Both the position numbers and the translations under genes were made by a program. A stretch of 64,000 nt of DNA from Pseudozyma flocculosa PF-1. Lineage: Eukaryota; Basidiomycota; Ustilaginomycetes; Ustilaginales; Ustilaginaceae. The notes beneath the pieces were generated by a model, which saw only the letters and a program-made list of their open reading frames with translations, did not search any database and was not told where the DNA came from. Where the stretch lies: the NCBI RefSeq assembly GCF_000417875.1, contig NW_006920869.1, forward strand, positions 1,870,057-1,934,056, given 5' to 3'. Within the stretch, counting starts at the first letter, position 1. Every line of letters starts with the position of its first letter. Of this stretch, positions 1 through 10,622 are shown in pieces.

Positions 1-2051
1 TGCGCGATGCCGGGCTGCGCAGCACCTGCTGTACGCCGACTTGCGCGCAGTCAGTTCATAAGTAGGTAATGGACGCGAGTGCGACTCTCGCGGCAAGTCC
101 GCGCGGCGCCAAAGTGAGCCGCAGCGTTGAGCACGCAAGGCCTCTTCCGCCATCGTACGGCCGATCTAGCAGCATACGGCAGCATCCGCCTAGACCAGAC
201 ATTTCTTTTATTGCCAAGGCCTCCTGCCTGTTATCACTGCTTCCTGTATGTAGCGTTGAACGATGGCCATCCCAGAGGCGGATGATGTGAAAGCCAGCGC
301 ACGCATGTGTCCCTGGTGCTGCTCTGTACAGTAGGCGTCGAGCAGGAAGATCGGTATCACGGCACCTCTGTTTGGCTGTCTGTTTGCCCGTCTGCTTTGA
401 GAAACCAGATCAGCATGCCCACACTCGCGGCAACCAAAGCAAGCCAACGCGCGCGCACGCGCGCCTGCCCGTGGTGCGGGCCAGGTTCGACATGCGGAGA
501 GGCGAGAGGAAAATGAAGACCTGCCTGAACGGGCCCTTGTTCATGCCATCCTTTTGTGCCCGTGCCCCTCATGTGTGACCATTCAAGCATGAACGGACGC
601 TACCAAGGCCCGGGGGCGTGCCGCGGAGAGGCTTGTCCGGTGCTCCGCTGTCGTCTGAGGCTGACACACGGCGCCGCAGCACCGACGGTCATCCAGGCAG
701 GCGCCGTGGGTGCCGTCCGGCCCGGACGGGCCAGTCCAACGGGTGACTGCGGCAGAGGTGGTCAGCCACGCACGAGCCATTTCCCTACAGACAAAACATT
801 GCGAATGGTGGTCGACCTCGGCCGGGCCACGTTTGTACAGACTCGTTGCATCCGTACGGCAGCATTTGTCAAGTACAGCGAGGCAGCCCACCTTGACGCC
901 ACAGACGCTATTGAACGTACAGAGCCGCATTGCGATCTGGCCTGCATAATGCAGCGCTCTGACCTCGATGGAAGCCTTGCAGCGCGAACGGGCCCTAGCT
1001 CAGGGCAGTGAGCATGGGTCGAGCCCATGGTGACGTTCCACCGAAGAAGAACAGAGAGAGGTGGTACGGTACAAGCTGTCAGGAGCGTGTATTCGATTCG
1101 GGAAGAGAAGAAGGGGCACTCGTCTGACGGCCGTAGAGCTTTTGTCTCGCGGTACCGAAGCCTGGCTGGGATCGCACAGTGTCCAGGTACATGTTCATCG
1201 CCCGTTCGGAACATGGCGCGGTATGTCTGCGTCGGCTCAGCGTGAACGCCACCGCATTGACCACAGGAATCGCGACGACGAAGGTCCGGGCGACGTCTGC
1301 CAGCGATTTCGAGGGCGCAGGTGCCTTGGCGTGATCACCGGGCTCGTGCTTTGACCTCGACGCCACTCCGTCGAGTCGGGGTGCCTCCCCACGGTTCCCC
1401 TGGGCGCTGGACCGGAACGCGCTTGACTGCGGCTCACCCTCAGCCGCTCCAGGGGGGGGGGGGGGGGGTCAGTGCGGGATCCAAGTGCGGCATCACGTCG
1501 GAAGCATGAAACCTTGAAGTACCGGTACCGTGAGTAGCAGCAGCGTTACCGAGAGACGGAGGAGGCTCGGGGGCTAACAACGCTCGCTTCTCACATGCCT
1601 CGCGACGACCGTGTTAAGTTGGGACCTCTCGGGCCGCACCCACACCGTACGTACGTATAAACTTGCGACCCGTTGGCCTCCTTGCATGGGCAGCAGATGG
1701 GTCCCTCGTCGTTCCTGCAACGTCTCACACCGCGAGTCTAGAGACCCTGGTTGGCTGCGGACCAGCCTGCCTGCCTCGCTCAGCTTTCTTCTCAACGCTT
1801 GCCGAAGGTCGGATCGAGAGTGGGCGTGCGTGCAGCATGGCGCTCGTTTCAGTCTCGCGTATGACGGCCCGGATCCGAGGCATGGCCGGGGATCTCAAGA
1901 CGATCTGGTGGGTCGGGCAATCTCTAGGCCATCGATTCACACCTTCTCGCGCGGGTGGACGGGCAACTCGGACAGCGGACAGGCGATGCTCGCCGGCGCG
2001 GAAGGCAGCAGATCTCATTGCCCAGCAGGCCAAAGCGTGTAGGGTCCGGTC
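1..2051. other. Left-edge region with no supported gene
   Basis: Both strands contain only short open frames (up to about 150 codons) with no recognisable domain and no chain of exons I could join. Base composition is less extreme than in the neighbouring genes. It contains a G17 homopolymer at 1452-1468. It probably holds the 3' flank of the gene ending at 2052 plus intergenic or decayed sequence. I see no tRNA, rRNA or transposase signature. Confidence 0.5.
1452..1468. repeat. G17 homopolymer
   Basis: Seventeen consecutive G residues, preceded by A and followed by TC. A homopolymer of this length is prone to sequencing and replication slippage, so its true length is uncertain. It lies outside any called gene. 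Confidence 0.9.
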
Positions 2052-2873
2052 TCAATGGAGGTAATCCGACTCTTCCATCTGGAGCTGCTGCGGCGTGACC
2101 TTCTCGATCGGAGTCCGTTTTGGCGGAAGGAGAGCGGCCGCCACCTTGCGACCCTCTTCGGCGAGCAGGTTAAACGTCGAACATGCGTTTCTCTGCTCGT
2201 CGGGCGGGGGGAGAGGTGCATAGGGGGGAGGATGAGCGAGGGGAAGACGAGATCAGTGGGGACGGGGGTTGCTTACCGTGTTCTGAACGTCGAGCTGGAT
2301 GCCGAGGTCGTTGATCAGCTTGCGGACCGAGGCCGGAGGCGGCAGGACCGTCTTGCCCGTGCCAAAGAGGAGGATCTCTGCAGGTGCGAGTCCGGAGGGC
2401 AGCGGAAGAAGTCGGTTAGAGCCGCCACGGTGCCAGGTCGGGAGCGAGGACAGGGACCGCCACTCACCGGGACGATCATCGACCATCTTAAACACCCTCC
2501 ATACGTCCTCCTCGGACCACTGATCCCACCCTAGACCACCAGGAGTGGCGCGCATGGGATCTAGGGGCGGAGCATTCCACATGAAGACCTGGTTGTTGAG
2601 CAGGACGATGGGCGTCGAGAGGACGAGACCGTCCTGCAGCGTGAACGTCTCGTCCGACGTGCTGTGTATGCTGAGCGAGGGTCTCAGCGACGAGTCGAGG
2701 ATGTTGTGGAAGTCGTCGTACACGGTGCGGTGGCTGCCGTCGTTGGGCTTCCCACCGGGATCCTGCGAGGGCCTTGCAAAGTAGGGCGTCGTGGACAGCG
2801 CGCGTGGCAGCGCGGGCACGCAGCGGGAGACGACCAGCGGCCGAGCTAGACTTGGTGCGAGGCGGCGCAGCAT
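2052..2873 (-). CDS. NDUFAF3/Mth938-domain mitochondrial protein (complex I assembly factor type)
   Basis: Three exons: 2873-2468, 2377-2277, 2192-2052; introns are 90 and 84 bp with GTGAGT..CAG and GTAAGC..CAG ends. The product is 215 aa. Residues 1-30 are Arg/Ser/Leu-rich without acids (MLRRLAPSLARP), a typical mitochondrial presequence. The body has the DUF498/Mth938 pattern: YDDFHNIL, a central LLNNQVFMWN, then ILLFGTGKTVLPPP and, across intron 2, DVQNT|RNACSTFNLLAEEGR. In animals NDUFAF3 works with NDUFAF4 in assembling the membrane arm of complex I; that role here is by family. The first intron is a multiple of three and stop-free, so its retention would insert 30 residues. The start was chosen because the presequence begins there; the frame is open further upstream without similarity. 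Confidence 0.88.
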
Positions 2874-3291
2874 TGTGGCGGGCGGAGGTCGGCGGTAGCT
2901 GGTGGTGGCGTTGGAGAATGGGATGGTTGGTGCTGAGCAGCGCGGCGACAGTCGGGCCACGACGGGGGCAGGCAGAAGGACGAAAGACGTGTGAGCGAGC
3001 AAGGGCGTGTGTGGAGGTTTGGACCCCGCCCGCCCTGACGGCTGTTGGTCAGCCGCGACTCGGTTCCGAAGTTGACCCAAGTCGGGCCTCGCCACCTCCC
3101 GCGTTCGGCTCAGCCCTCCAAACGGCCTCCTTACATGCACATCGCAGCAAAGGTGATCGCTTGCACGCCTGCGATTCCGCGAGGTTACGCTAGGGTATAG
3201 GGAAGGGCTAGAGGCAGCTTCGAAAACAGCTCGCCATTCCAATGACCTCGACGGCACAAGGCTCGCGCCGTCAGCGCCGCGTCGCGCCTCG
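2874..3291. other. Spacer between Mth938-type gene and Zap1-like gene
   Basis: About 420 bp between the start of the Mth938-type gene and the stop of the Zap1-like gene, both on the minus strand. It must hold the promoter of the former and the 3' end of the latter. I see no clear TATA box or repeat. Confidence 0.5.
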
Positions 3292-6063
3292 TTACTCGTC
3301 GCCGGCATCGTCCTCCTCGGCCTCCTCCGCGACCGAGCCCTGGGCCTCGCCACCGCTCATCTTGGCCCTCAACCGATCCCTCTTCCTCTGATGCGTCTTC
3401 TGGTGTCGCGACGCCTGGTCGGGCCGGCTGAACCTCTTGCCGCACTCGTCGCACTTGAACGGCTTCTCGCCGCTGTGCAGGCGCATGTGCTTGGTCAGGT
3501 TGCTCGACTCGGCGAAGGCCTTGTCGCAGCCAGGATGCTTGCAGACAAACGGCTTGGCCCCAGAGTGCGTCCGCTTGTGGATCGTCAGCGATCCCGACAC
3601 GCTAAACGCCTTGCCGCAACCGGGATGGTCGCACACAAACGGCTTCTCCTGCGTGTGCGTCCGCACGTGCTGCGCCAGCGTGTTGGCCTCGCTGAACCGC
3701 CGCCCGCACAGCTCGCACTTGAACGGCCGGTCGCCGGTGTGCGTCTGGATGTGGCGCAGGACCTTCTGCTTCTGCGAAAACTGCCGTCCCTTGTGGAACC
3801 GCTCGCAGCCCACCCAGCGGCACTCGTAGACCGCTTTGCCCGAGCCGACGTGCACGTTTGTGATGTGCTCCGTGAGGCCCTGGTGGTCCGCAAAGACCTC
3901 GGAGCAGCCCTCCCAGCCGCAGACGTGACCGCTCTTGCCGTCGGCACCGATCCTCACATTGTCGCAGCACCGGTCCTCACCCTCGTCAGGAGGGGCCGAA
4001 GAGCGTGCCCTCTTGTCAGCACGGCCCAGTGTCGCCGGTCGCGCCAGGTCGAGCTCTGCCGGACCTTGTCTTCTCCGCTTGCCGGATCGTACAGCAGCCA
4101 TCGGTGCCGCATTCTCGAGAAGGCCAGGCTGGCTGCCTTGCGTCGCATGGCCGAGATGCGCCGTCCATAGGTGCTGCAGCATGGCGGCCGTGGCCTTGTC
4201 GTTGATGGCGTCCGTGTCGCTTGGCCAGTCCATTCCGGCCTCCTTCAGCATGGCGATGACATCGTCGAGCTGCACGTCCTGTTCTGGACCCGACGTCGAA
4301 CGACAGTCGCTCCACATACAGGGCATAGCGGCAGCCGCCGAGGACGGAGGCATAGCCAAAGCGCTGTCGACACCGTGCCCGCCGTGTGCAGCGATAGAAA
4401 AGTCGGGCCAGCCGTGGGCAGATCTGATAGGGGCCGACGTCGCAGACGCCGATGGGGCGGGGTCGACCTGCTTCTTAGCGAGGTGCGCGTGGTTGACGTG
4501 TGCGACTAGCTCCTCGACCGTCCAGAAGCGATCCTTGCACCCGGCCCATTGGCAGCGCTGGAGTCTGGCGTCTTCCTGCGGCGGGGCACTGCGAGCAGGA
4601 GCGGCCTTCGCTTGGTCGTCGAGTGCGATGGGGGCCAAATTTTGAGAGTCGGGCTCCGGATACCAACGAGCATGGAAGTCGGAGGCTTCCTGAGAGTTGG
4701 GACCGCCGGAGGTCCATGTGGGCGGCAAGCACCCGCCATTGAAGGCGTGGCCGTGCGGCTGCGTAAAGTGACATGCGCTGCTCACGCTCGAGCCGGAGCC
4801 GGCGGCAGGCTGGATCGCGGCGAATCCGTTATGCCAGTCATCGTGCGATGCCGATGAGAGGGACGAAGAGCGAAAATTTTGAAGCTGAAGCCCATCATGC
4901 TGTCCTGCAGGGCCAGCGGAGGGCGTCTTTTGGTGCGTGTGTTGACGGTTCGCGCCATATGTGGGAGTGTCGATGGTGGAGTCGGTCACCGATGGAGAGT
5001 AAGCTGGGGTATGGCCGACAGAGGTCCGTTGGGAGCCGCTGAGGGAAACGTAGGAGGGGGTGGGCGGCTGGGACAGCTGACGAGGCTGGCAGGATGAAGC
5101 GTCGGCTTGCTGATGGTGATGAGACGGGCCACCTGACAGATACGCTGTGCTTGGCGGCGGGACGCAAGGCTCGTGGGTCGTGCAGAGGTCGTGCGCGGAA
5201 GTGCCGTGAGCAGCTACATCCTCGACCAGCCTCTGGCGCGCTGATGCATCTTGGGGACGATCTTCCGACTCGGTCAAGGAGGAGCGACAGCAGCAGCAGT
5301 CGAGTAGCTCCTGGAAGCTGCCGTACATCGTTCCGGGGCCTCGACCTTGGGCGCCGAATGGAAGGTTGCAGTCGGGGCAGTCGACGGCGTGCGGTGCAGG
5401 CGAGCCATCCTTGAGCTCGGGGCAGTGGGGCTCGTCGCAGCATTCCACGGCGGCGGTGGAGCAAGCCTGGCTCTTGCCATCGCTGCAGTCGGGGAGATCG
5501 CAGCATGTGGCGACCGGCAGGGCGCAAACGGGCGATCCTGTGCAAGTCGAGTCGAAGCAGGCAGTGGCAGAGGAGTGGATGCCGTCGCAGACCTCTGCCG
5601 ATGAGGTGTCGCAGTCGGTCGAATCGCAGCAGGCCATGGCCGTGGAGACGTGCGAGGCCGACGGGCAGCCTTTGGAGTCGCACGTGGAGCCATTGGCGAG
5701 CGAGGAAGCGCAGGTCAGCGTCTGGCAGTCATCGCAGGAGGAGGCGGTGGCATGGTCCATGTCACAGCACACCCAGTCGGCCCAGACGTGTTGCTGCTCG
5801 GCGAAGGTGCTGCCGAGTTCATCGGAGAGGTGCAGCGGGTGGCGAGAACCTTGAGAGAGTCCTTTGCCATTGTCGATAATGGGCGGTAGGATAGGCGGAG
5901 TGAGCAGTTGATGGAGATGCTGATAGGACGGGTCGATGACCTTGGCCTTGTCCGGGCTACGCGGGGAGGGCGGTCTGCTGCTGGCCAGATGTTGTTGGGC
6001 CGCCTGAATGAGTTCGAGAAGGCTCGCACGGGTCGGCAAGGGCGGCGAAGGCGCTGCGGTCAT
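3292..6063 (-). CDS. Zap1-like zinc-finger transcription regulator
   Basis: A single 923-residue open frame. The C-terminal half carries C2H2 fingers: two separated CxWxxC fingers near residues 504 (CQWAGC) and 581 (CMWSDC, with a long insert before its His pair), then a block at about 714-891 with CGWEGC, CRWVGC, CELC, CDHPGC, CKHPGC and CDEC fingers joined by TGEKP-like linkers (THTGDRPFKC, THTQEKPFVC, LHSGEKPFKC). Paired CxWxxC fingers plus a DNA-binding block is the layout of Zap1, the zinc-responsive activator of zinc uptake genes in yeasts. Residues about 115-265 form a Cys-rich region with repeated CCDxxDC-type motifs. The rest is Ser/Pro/Gln/His-rich low complexity and the tail is acidic. 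Role by family: nuclear, zinc homeostasis. A different C2H2 regulator cannot be excluded. Confidence 0.75.
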   Translation of the reverse strand: MTAAPSPPLPTRASLLELIQAAQQHLASSRPPSPRSPDKAKVIDPSYQHLHQLLTPPILPPIIDNGKGLSQGSRHPLHLSDELGSTFAEQQHVWADWVCCDMDHATASSCDDCQTLTCASSLANGSTCDSKGCPSASHVSTAMACCDSTDCDTSSAEVCDGIHSSATACFDSTCTGSPVCALPVATCCDLPDCSDGKSQACSTAAVECCDEPHCPELKDGSPAPHAVDCPDCNLPFGAQGRGPGTMYGSFQELLDCCCCRSSLTESEDRPQDASARQRLVEDVAAHGTSAHDLCTTHEPCVPPPSTAYLSGGPSHHHQQADASSCQPRQLSQPPTPSYVSLSGSQRTSVGHTPAYSPSVTDSTIDTPTYGANRQHTHQKTPSAGPAGQHDGLQLQNFRSSSLSSASHDDWHNGFAAIQPAAGSGSSVSSACHFTQPHGHAFNGGCLPPTWTSGGPNSQEASDFHARWYPEPDSQNLAPIALDDQAKAAPARSAPPQEDARLQRCQWAGCKDRFWTVEELVAHVNHAHLAKKQVDPAPSASATSAPIRSAHGWPDFSIAAHGGHGVDSALAMPPSSAAAAMPCMWSDCRSTSGPEQDVQLDDVIAMLKEAGMDWPSDTDAINDKATAAMLQHLWTAHLGHATQGSQPGLLENAAPMAAVRSGKRRRQGPAELDLARPATLGRADKRARSSAPPDEGEDRCCDNVRIGADGKSGHVCGWEGCSEVFADHQGLTEHITNVHVGSGKAVYECRWVGCERFHKGRQFSQKQKVLRHIQTHTGDRPFKCELCGRRFSEANTLAQHVRTHTQEKPFVCDHPGCGKAFSVSGSLTIHKRTHSGAKPFVCKHPGCDKAFAESSNLTKHMRLHSGEKPFKCDECGKRFSRPDQASRHQKTHQRKRDRLRAKMSGGEAQGSVAEEAEEDDAGDE

Positions 6064-7105
6064 GGTGATGGCCGCCGAAGCTATCCGCCAAGAGTCGTGC
6101 CCGAATGTCTAGCGGTGCGAAACGGCACCTTTGAGCAGCATGGGGCGGTGCAGGCGCTAGTTATTGGGAGGGGTGAGGGCGGGAGGTGATATGATGTTAC
6201 GTTGGGAGAAGAGCCGCGTCGACGACTGTCGTCCGAGGGTCGGGCGAAGAGATTCTCTTCGAGGTTGTCGAGCGTCGGCGTGGGGCAGCGTTGTGAGGTT
6301 GATTGGCCAGCGCCCGACGTCGGTCGAGGTTGGCGGTTGAAGCCAAATCGATGAGAACCCTCGCGGTTATCATCTTCGACAGGGTCAGTGCCATCAGATC
6401 GGCATCGGGCGTTTTTTTTTTAGTTGATTTAAAATATCGGGCTACGGCCGAGTGGGCAGCCTGATTCCGCACTCCGGTGAGGCTGGGGCTGCGACGCCGG
6501 ATCGAGTGAAAGCCGGTGCAGGCCCAGCCTCACGTAATTGGCGGCCCGCCAGCCAGCCAGCGAGCGACCCGCGCGCCAGCACCCTGGCCTGCCTGCCTCA
6601 GTCTGCGGCCTTTTTGCATTCCGGCGACGACCGGCAAAGTGGCCCGGCCAAAAGGCCAAGCAAGGCAAAGCCAAAGCCCAGCCAGCTCAGCCAGGTCGGC
6701 CTCGCGGGGCCAGAGTCTGGAAGAAAGGCCGGCTGGCAGGCAGGCGGGCAGGGCTGCATGGATCGAAACGCGGCCACACCCACACAGAGGCAGGCAGAGG
6801 CAGAGGCAGAGGCTCGGCCCACCGGCTACGATGGGAGAGACCGTTTCGACACCCGTTCAGCCGGTCGATGCGGGGCACCGCCAAAGTCGTCTCACCATAA
6901 AGCAAACCTCGTGCCTCCCCTCGTTCGCCACCCTCCTCCTCCCAACCATCCTCGCAACCCTGCCGCTACCCTTCGCCACATAGCCTTGCCCGCCCCCGCA
7001 TCTGACACCCCACGCTGCGGCATCGCTAGCTAGACGACTCCATCGACGCCACCCATCCATCGATCCCCCCCTCCCCTTTGCTCCCGTCGCTTCCACACGC
7101 CCACC
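6064..7105. other. Divergent promoter region, Zap1-like / acyl-CoA oxidase
   Basis: About 1.04 kb between two divergently transcribed starts. It includes a short T9 tract and an AT-rich patch near 6410-6440, and many copies of the words GGCAGGC, GCCAGC and AGGCAGAGGCAG (near 6730-6815). No open frame here has a recognisable domain. It must hold both promoters; I cannot place specific operator sites. Confidence 0.5.
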
Positions 7106-9172
7106 ATGGCTCCGCCCGCTTTTGTCAAGATCCCCGAGGGCCTCAAGCCCGCCGGCGTGTCCGGCAGCCAGCTCCTCAAGATCGAGAGGCAAAAGGCCAG
7201 CTTCGACAGCAGGGAGATGGCCGAGTACATCCACGGCAAGGACTGGCTCGACATGCAGGCTCGCCTGCTCGAGATCCTCGAAAACGACCCCGTCTTTGAC
7301 AAGTCGTCCGACTTCTACCTCAGCCGCACCGACAAGTTCCGCAGGGCTATGCTCAAGGACAAGCGCCTCGCCCAGCTCACCCACGAGCACAACTGGGGAC
7401 AGACCGAGGTCCAGGTCGCCGAAAAGCTCGCCGACCTCCCCGGTCCGTTTGGACTGCACAAGAGCATGTTCCTCACCACCCTCTACAACCAGGGCGACGA
7501 CGAGCAGCGAAAGGCCTTCTGGGAGCCCGCAAAGAACTACGAGATCATCGGCTGCTACGCCCAGACCGAGCTCGGCCACGGATCCAACGTCCAGGGCATC
7601 GAGACCACCGCCACCTGGGTCCCCGAGACCCAGGAGTGGGAGGTTAACAGCCCAACGCTCACCTCGAGCAAGTGGTGGATTGGCGGTCTCGGCCGCACCG
7701 CCGACCACGCCGTCGTCATGGCACAGCTCATCATCCACGGCAAGAGCTACGGACCGCACCCGCTCGTCGTCCAGATCCGCGACGTCAAGACGCGAGAGCC
7801 GCTGCCCGGCCGCACCATCGGCGACATCGGCCCCAAGGCCGGCTACAACACCACCGACAACGGCTTCCTCCTCTTTGACCACGTCCGCGTGCCCCACTTC
7901 AACCTGCTCGCCCGCTTCTCCAAGGTCGAGCCCGAGACTGGCAAGTACCTGCCGCCGCCGAACTCGAAGCTGGCCTACGGCACCCTCACCTGGGTCCGCG
8001 CCAACATCGTCCGCGACGCCTCGAGCGTGCTGATGCGCGCCGTCACCGTCGCCATCCGCTACTGCGCCATCCGCAGGCAGTTTGCCGACAAGGACGCGCC
8101 CAAGTTCGACGAGGGGGGACGCCCGCTCGAGACCCAGGTGCTCGACTACACCATGGTCCAGATCCGCCTCTTCCCCATCCTGGCCCAGGCCTTTGCGTTC
8201 CACTATACCTCGCAGTTCATGTTTGACCTGTACACGCGCAACCAGGCCAACATCGAGTCTGGCGACCTCTCGCTCCTCGCCGACACCCACGCCTCGAGCT
8301 CCGGCCTCAAGTCGCTCACCACGCTCTACGCCTCGGACGCCATCGAGGTGTGCCGCAAGGCGTGCGGCGGCCACGGCTACAGCAAGAGCTCCGGCCTGCC
8401 CGACTTCTTCGCCGACTACCTGCCGCAGGCGACGTGGGAGGGCGACTCGTACATGCTCTCGCAGCAGTGCACGCGCTACCTGTTCAAGACGATGCGCGAG
8501 CTCAAGAAGGACCCCAGCCGCGTCGACGACAACCTGACAAAGGACTACATGATGCGCTACCTCGACAACAGGGGCGAGAAGGCGTCGGTCAAGTTCAGCG
8601 GCGACCTCTACGACCCGCTCTTCTTCATGAAGGCCTTTGGGCATCGCGCCGCCTACCTGACCGAGCAGGCGCTTCACCTGCGCGACGACGCCAAGCGCTC
8701 GTGGAACTCGCTGCTCGTCGAGCTGTACAAGTGCTCGCGCGCCCACTCGCAGTACCTCATCGTCCGCAACTTTGGCATGGCCATCTACAAGGACGAGAAG
8801 CTCAACAGCAAGCCGGCGCTGCGCCAGATTGTGCAGAAGATCTTCCTCCTCTTCGCCTGCCACACCATGGAGCAGGAGGGCGCCGACTTCCTCGCCTCGG
8901 GCTACATCGACGGCGCCCAGTTCCACCTGCTCGGCAGCAAGGTGCAGGAGATCATGGCCGAGCTGCGTCCCAACGCCATCGCCCTCGTCGACTCGTTTGC
9001 CGTGCCCGACTACCTGCTCAACTCGAGCCTCGGCCGCTCCGACGGCAACGTCTACGAGGCGCTCTTCGACTTTGCCATCCGCGAGCCCCTCAACTCGGCC
9101 AAGTGGAACGTCGACATCAACGACATGCAGACGACCGACTTTGACTCGGACCTGCCCCGCTCCAAGCTCTGA
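7106..9172 (+). CDS. Peroxisomal acyl-CoA oxidase
   Basis: An intronless 688-aa protein that catalyses the first, FAD-dependent step of peroxisomal beta-oxidation (acyl-CoA to trans-2-enoyl-CoA plus H2O2). Hallmarks in order: the N-terminal helical segment, the FAD/substrate segment YAQTELGHGSNVQGIETTA, KWWIGGLGRTADHAVVMAQL, GYNTTDNGFLLFDHVRVP, ACGGHGYSKSSGLP and TWEGDSYMLSQQ with the expected catalytic-base Glu near residue 444. It ends in SKL, a perfect type-1 peroxisomal targeting signal. Length fits fungal acyl-CoA oxidases (about 650-720 aa). The start sits in CACCATGG. An antisense frame of over 800 codons is a codon-bias shadow. Confidence 0.96.
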   Translation: MAPPAFVKIPEGLKPAGVSGSQLLKIERQKASFDSREMAEYIHGKDWLDMQARLLEILENDPVFDKSSDFYLSRTDKFRRAMLKDKRLAQLTHEHNWGQTEVQVAEKLADLPGPFGLHKSMFLTTLYNQGDDEQRKAFWEPAKNYEIIGCYAQTELGHGSNVQGIETTATWVPETQEWEVNSPTLTSSKWWIGGLGRTADHAVVMAQLIIHGKSYGPHPLVVQIRDVKTREPLPGRTIGDIGPKAGYNTTDNGFLLFDHVRVPHFNLLARFSKVEPETGKYLPPPNSKLAYGTLTWVRANIVRDASSVLMRAVTVAIRYCAIRRQFADKDAPKFDEGGRPLETQVLDYTMVQIRLFPILAQAFAFHYTSQFMFDLYTRNQANIESGDLSLLADTHASSSGLKSLTTLYASDAIEVCRKACGGHGYSKSSGLPDFFADYLPQATWEGDSYMLSQQCTRYLFKTMRELKKDPSRVDDNLTKDYMMRYLDNRGEKASVKFSGDLYDPLFFMKAFGHRAAYLTEQALHLRDDAKRSWNSLLVELYKCSRAHSQYLIVRNFGMAIYKDEKLNSKPALRQIVQKIFLLFACHTMEQEGADFLASGYIDGAQFHLLGSKVQEIMAELRPNAIALVDSFAVPDYLLNSSLGRSDGNVYEALFDFAIREPLNSAKWNVDINDMQTTDFDSDLPRSKL

Positions 9173-9420
9173 GCCGCGCCGCCTCGCCGCCTCGATACGT
9201 GTTTCCATCCAGCGCCCGTCCCTAGACATCTCCGTTTTGTTGCTCAATCTTCGACTCTCTGTGACTGTCCCGCCGCGCCAACTGCCGCCGCTGCGATGCG
9301 ATGTAAAACCCCGGCGCCGTCCCACTCTCGTGTCATGGAAGAAAAGATGCATTCGTCTCTAGAGGCAGCGGTGACCTCGGCGCGTGGGTCAAGGGGGATC
9401 AGCATCGAGCTGGGCTCTCG

Positions 9421-10622
9421 TCAGAAGAGCGACCAGAGCGGGTCGTCGGATCGGATGCCGTCCTTGCGGGTGACGACCTTCTTGGGTGCCACGGGCGCAG
9501 GCTCCGGTGCCGGGGCTGGCGTGGGAGCAGGCCGGGTCTTGCGGGCCGCTGCCGATGCTGCGAGGCCGCCAATGATGAGCGAACGCAGCTCGGTGCCGGT
9601 CAGAGGCTGCAGGGAGGTCGGAGCGCAAAGGGGAAAGAAGGTGGAGGCGGGGAAGGAGTCGGAGAGGGGAGAGAGAGGTCGCAATTGCGGTTGCGGTTGC
9701 TCGTCTTTAGCTGCTTGCGCTCTAACCTATCGCTGCGGTCTAGCCGGAGGGCGACCAGGGACAACTGGACGAGACTTACCTCGCTAACCTTCTTGGCATC
9801 ACCCGACGAGGCCGCGTTGGCGCCGGATGCCTTCTTGGGGAAGGCCTGGCTGGGCCCGAGCACGGCGATGCCGCCCTTTGCCTCCTTGAAGGTGCCCGTG
9901 GGGCTCTTTGCCCTGCCGAGGAAGGCGAGGACGTCGCCCTTGGTGATCATGCCGCGGATGCCGGTGCCCTTGATCTTGGACTCGGCGTCCTGGATGTTGT
10001 TTTCGGCGATTAGCCGCTGCACCGAGGGGAACATGGGGCCCTTGGACTGGTGGTGCGACGTTGAGGACGAGGATCCGGGCGCGGCGCCGCCGGTGGATGC
10101 GCCAGTCTGCGTCGACGGATGCGGGCTGCTCTTTGCCTCCTGTCCGAACTGCTGCGAAGACGTGGGTCCTGAACTCGTCTCGGCGTCCTTCTCCTGCTGC
10201 TGCTGCTGCTGCGGCTGCGAAGCCTGCTCGTCCTCCTTTGGCACCTCGACGTTGGAGATATCGTCTCCCTCCTCCGCGAGGACGGCAATGACCTTGCCGA
10301 CCTGGACGTCCTTCGCACCCTCCTGGACGACAATCTTGGCCATGATGCCGTCGTCCTGCGCTTCGACGTCCATGGTGGCCTTGTCGGTCTCGATCTCGAG
10401 GAGCACATCGCCGGCGCTAAACGACTCGCCCTCCTTGACCTTCCACGTCGCCACGCCGCCCGACGTCATCGTGGGCGACATGGCGGGCATGGTGAAGTTG
10501 GAGATGGCATGGCGCACGACGCTCGTGCTCATGCATCGGCGGGCGAAGCTGGTGTTGGGGACGGCCGAAGAGGTCGAGGCCAGGTTGCGGCCGAGCGTGG
10601 CGAGGACGTGTCGAGATGCCAT
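9421..10622 (-). CDS. Pyruvate dehydrogenase complex E3-binding protein (PDX1-type)
   Basis: Two exons, 10622-9780 and 9606-9421, with a 173-bp intron (GTAAGT..CAG), giving 342 aa. A basic presequence (to about residue 35) is followed by a lipoyl domain (MPAMSPTM..., with lipoylation motif IETDKATMD). Then come a Gln/Ser-rich linker with a Q6 run, a peripheral subunit-binding domain (PSVQRLIAENNI...GTGIRGMITKGDVLAFL), and a Pro/Ala-rich tail ending WSLF. There is no 2-oxoacid acyltransferase catalytic domain, so this is not E2 itself but matches fungal protein X, which tethers E3 to the mitochondrial PDH core. The sequence bears this out: one lipoyl domain, one binding domain, short C-terminus. 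Confidence 0.86.

Noticed and set aside
470..500. GGTTCGA resembling a tRNA T-loop
   Set aside because: No pairing T-arm, acceptor stem or anticodon arm could be found around it.
6857..9352. 831-codon open frame on the minus strand opposite the acyl-CoA oxidase
   Set aside because: It is the antisense shadow of a strongly codon-biased gene; its translation is Val/Gly/Glu/Arg-rich with no domain, while the plus strand is a clear acyl-CoA oxidase.
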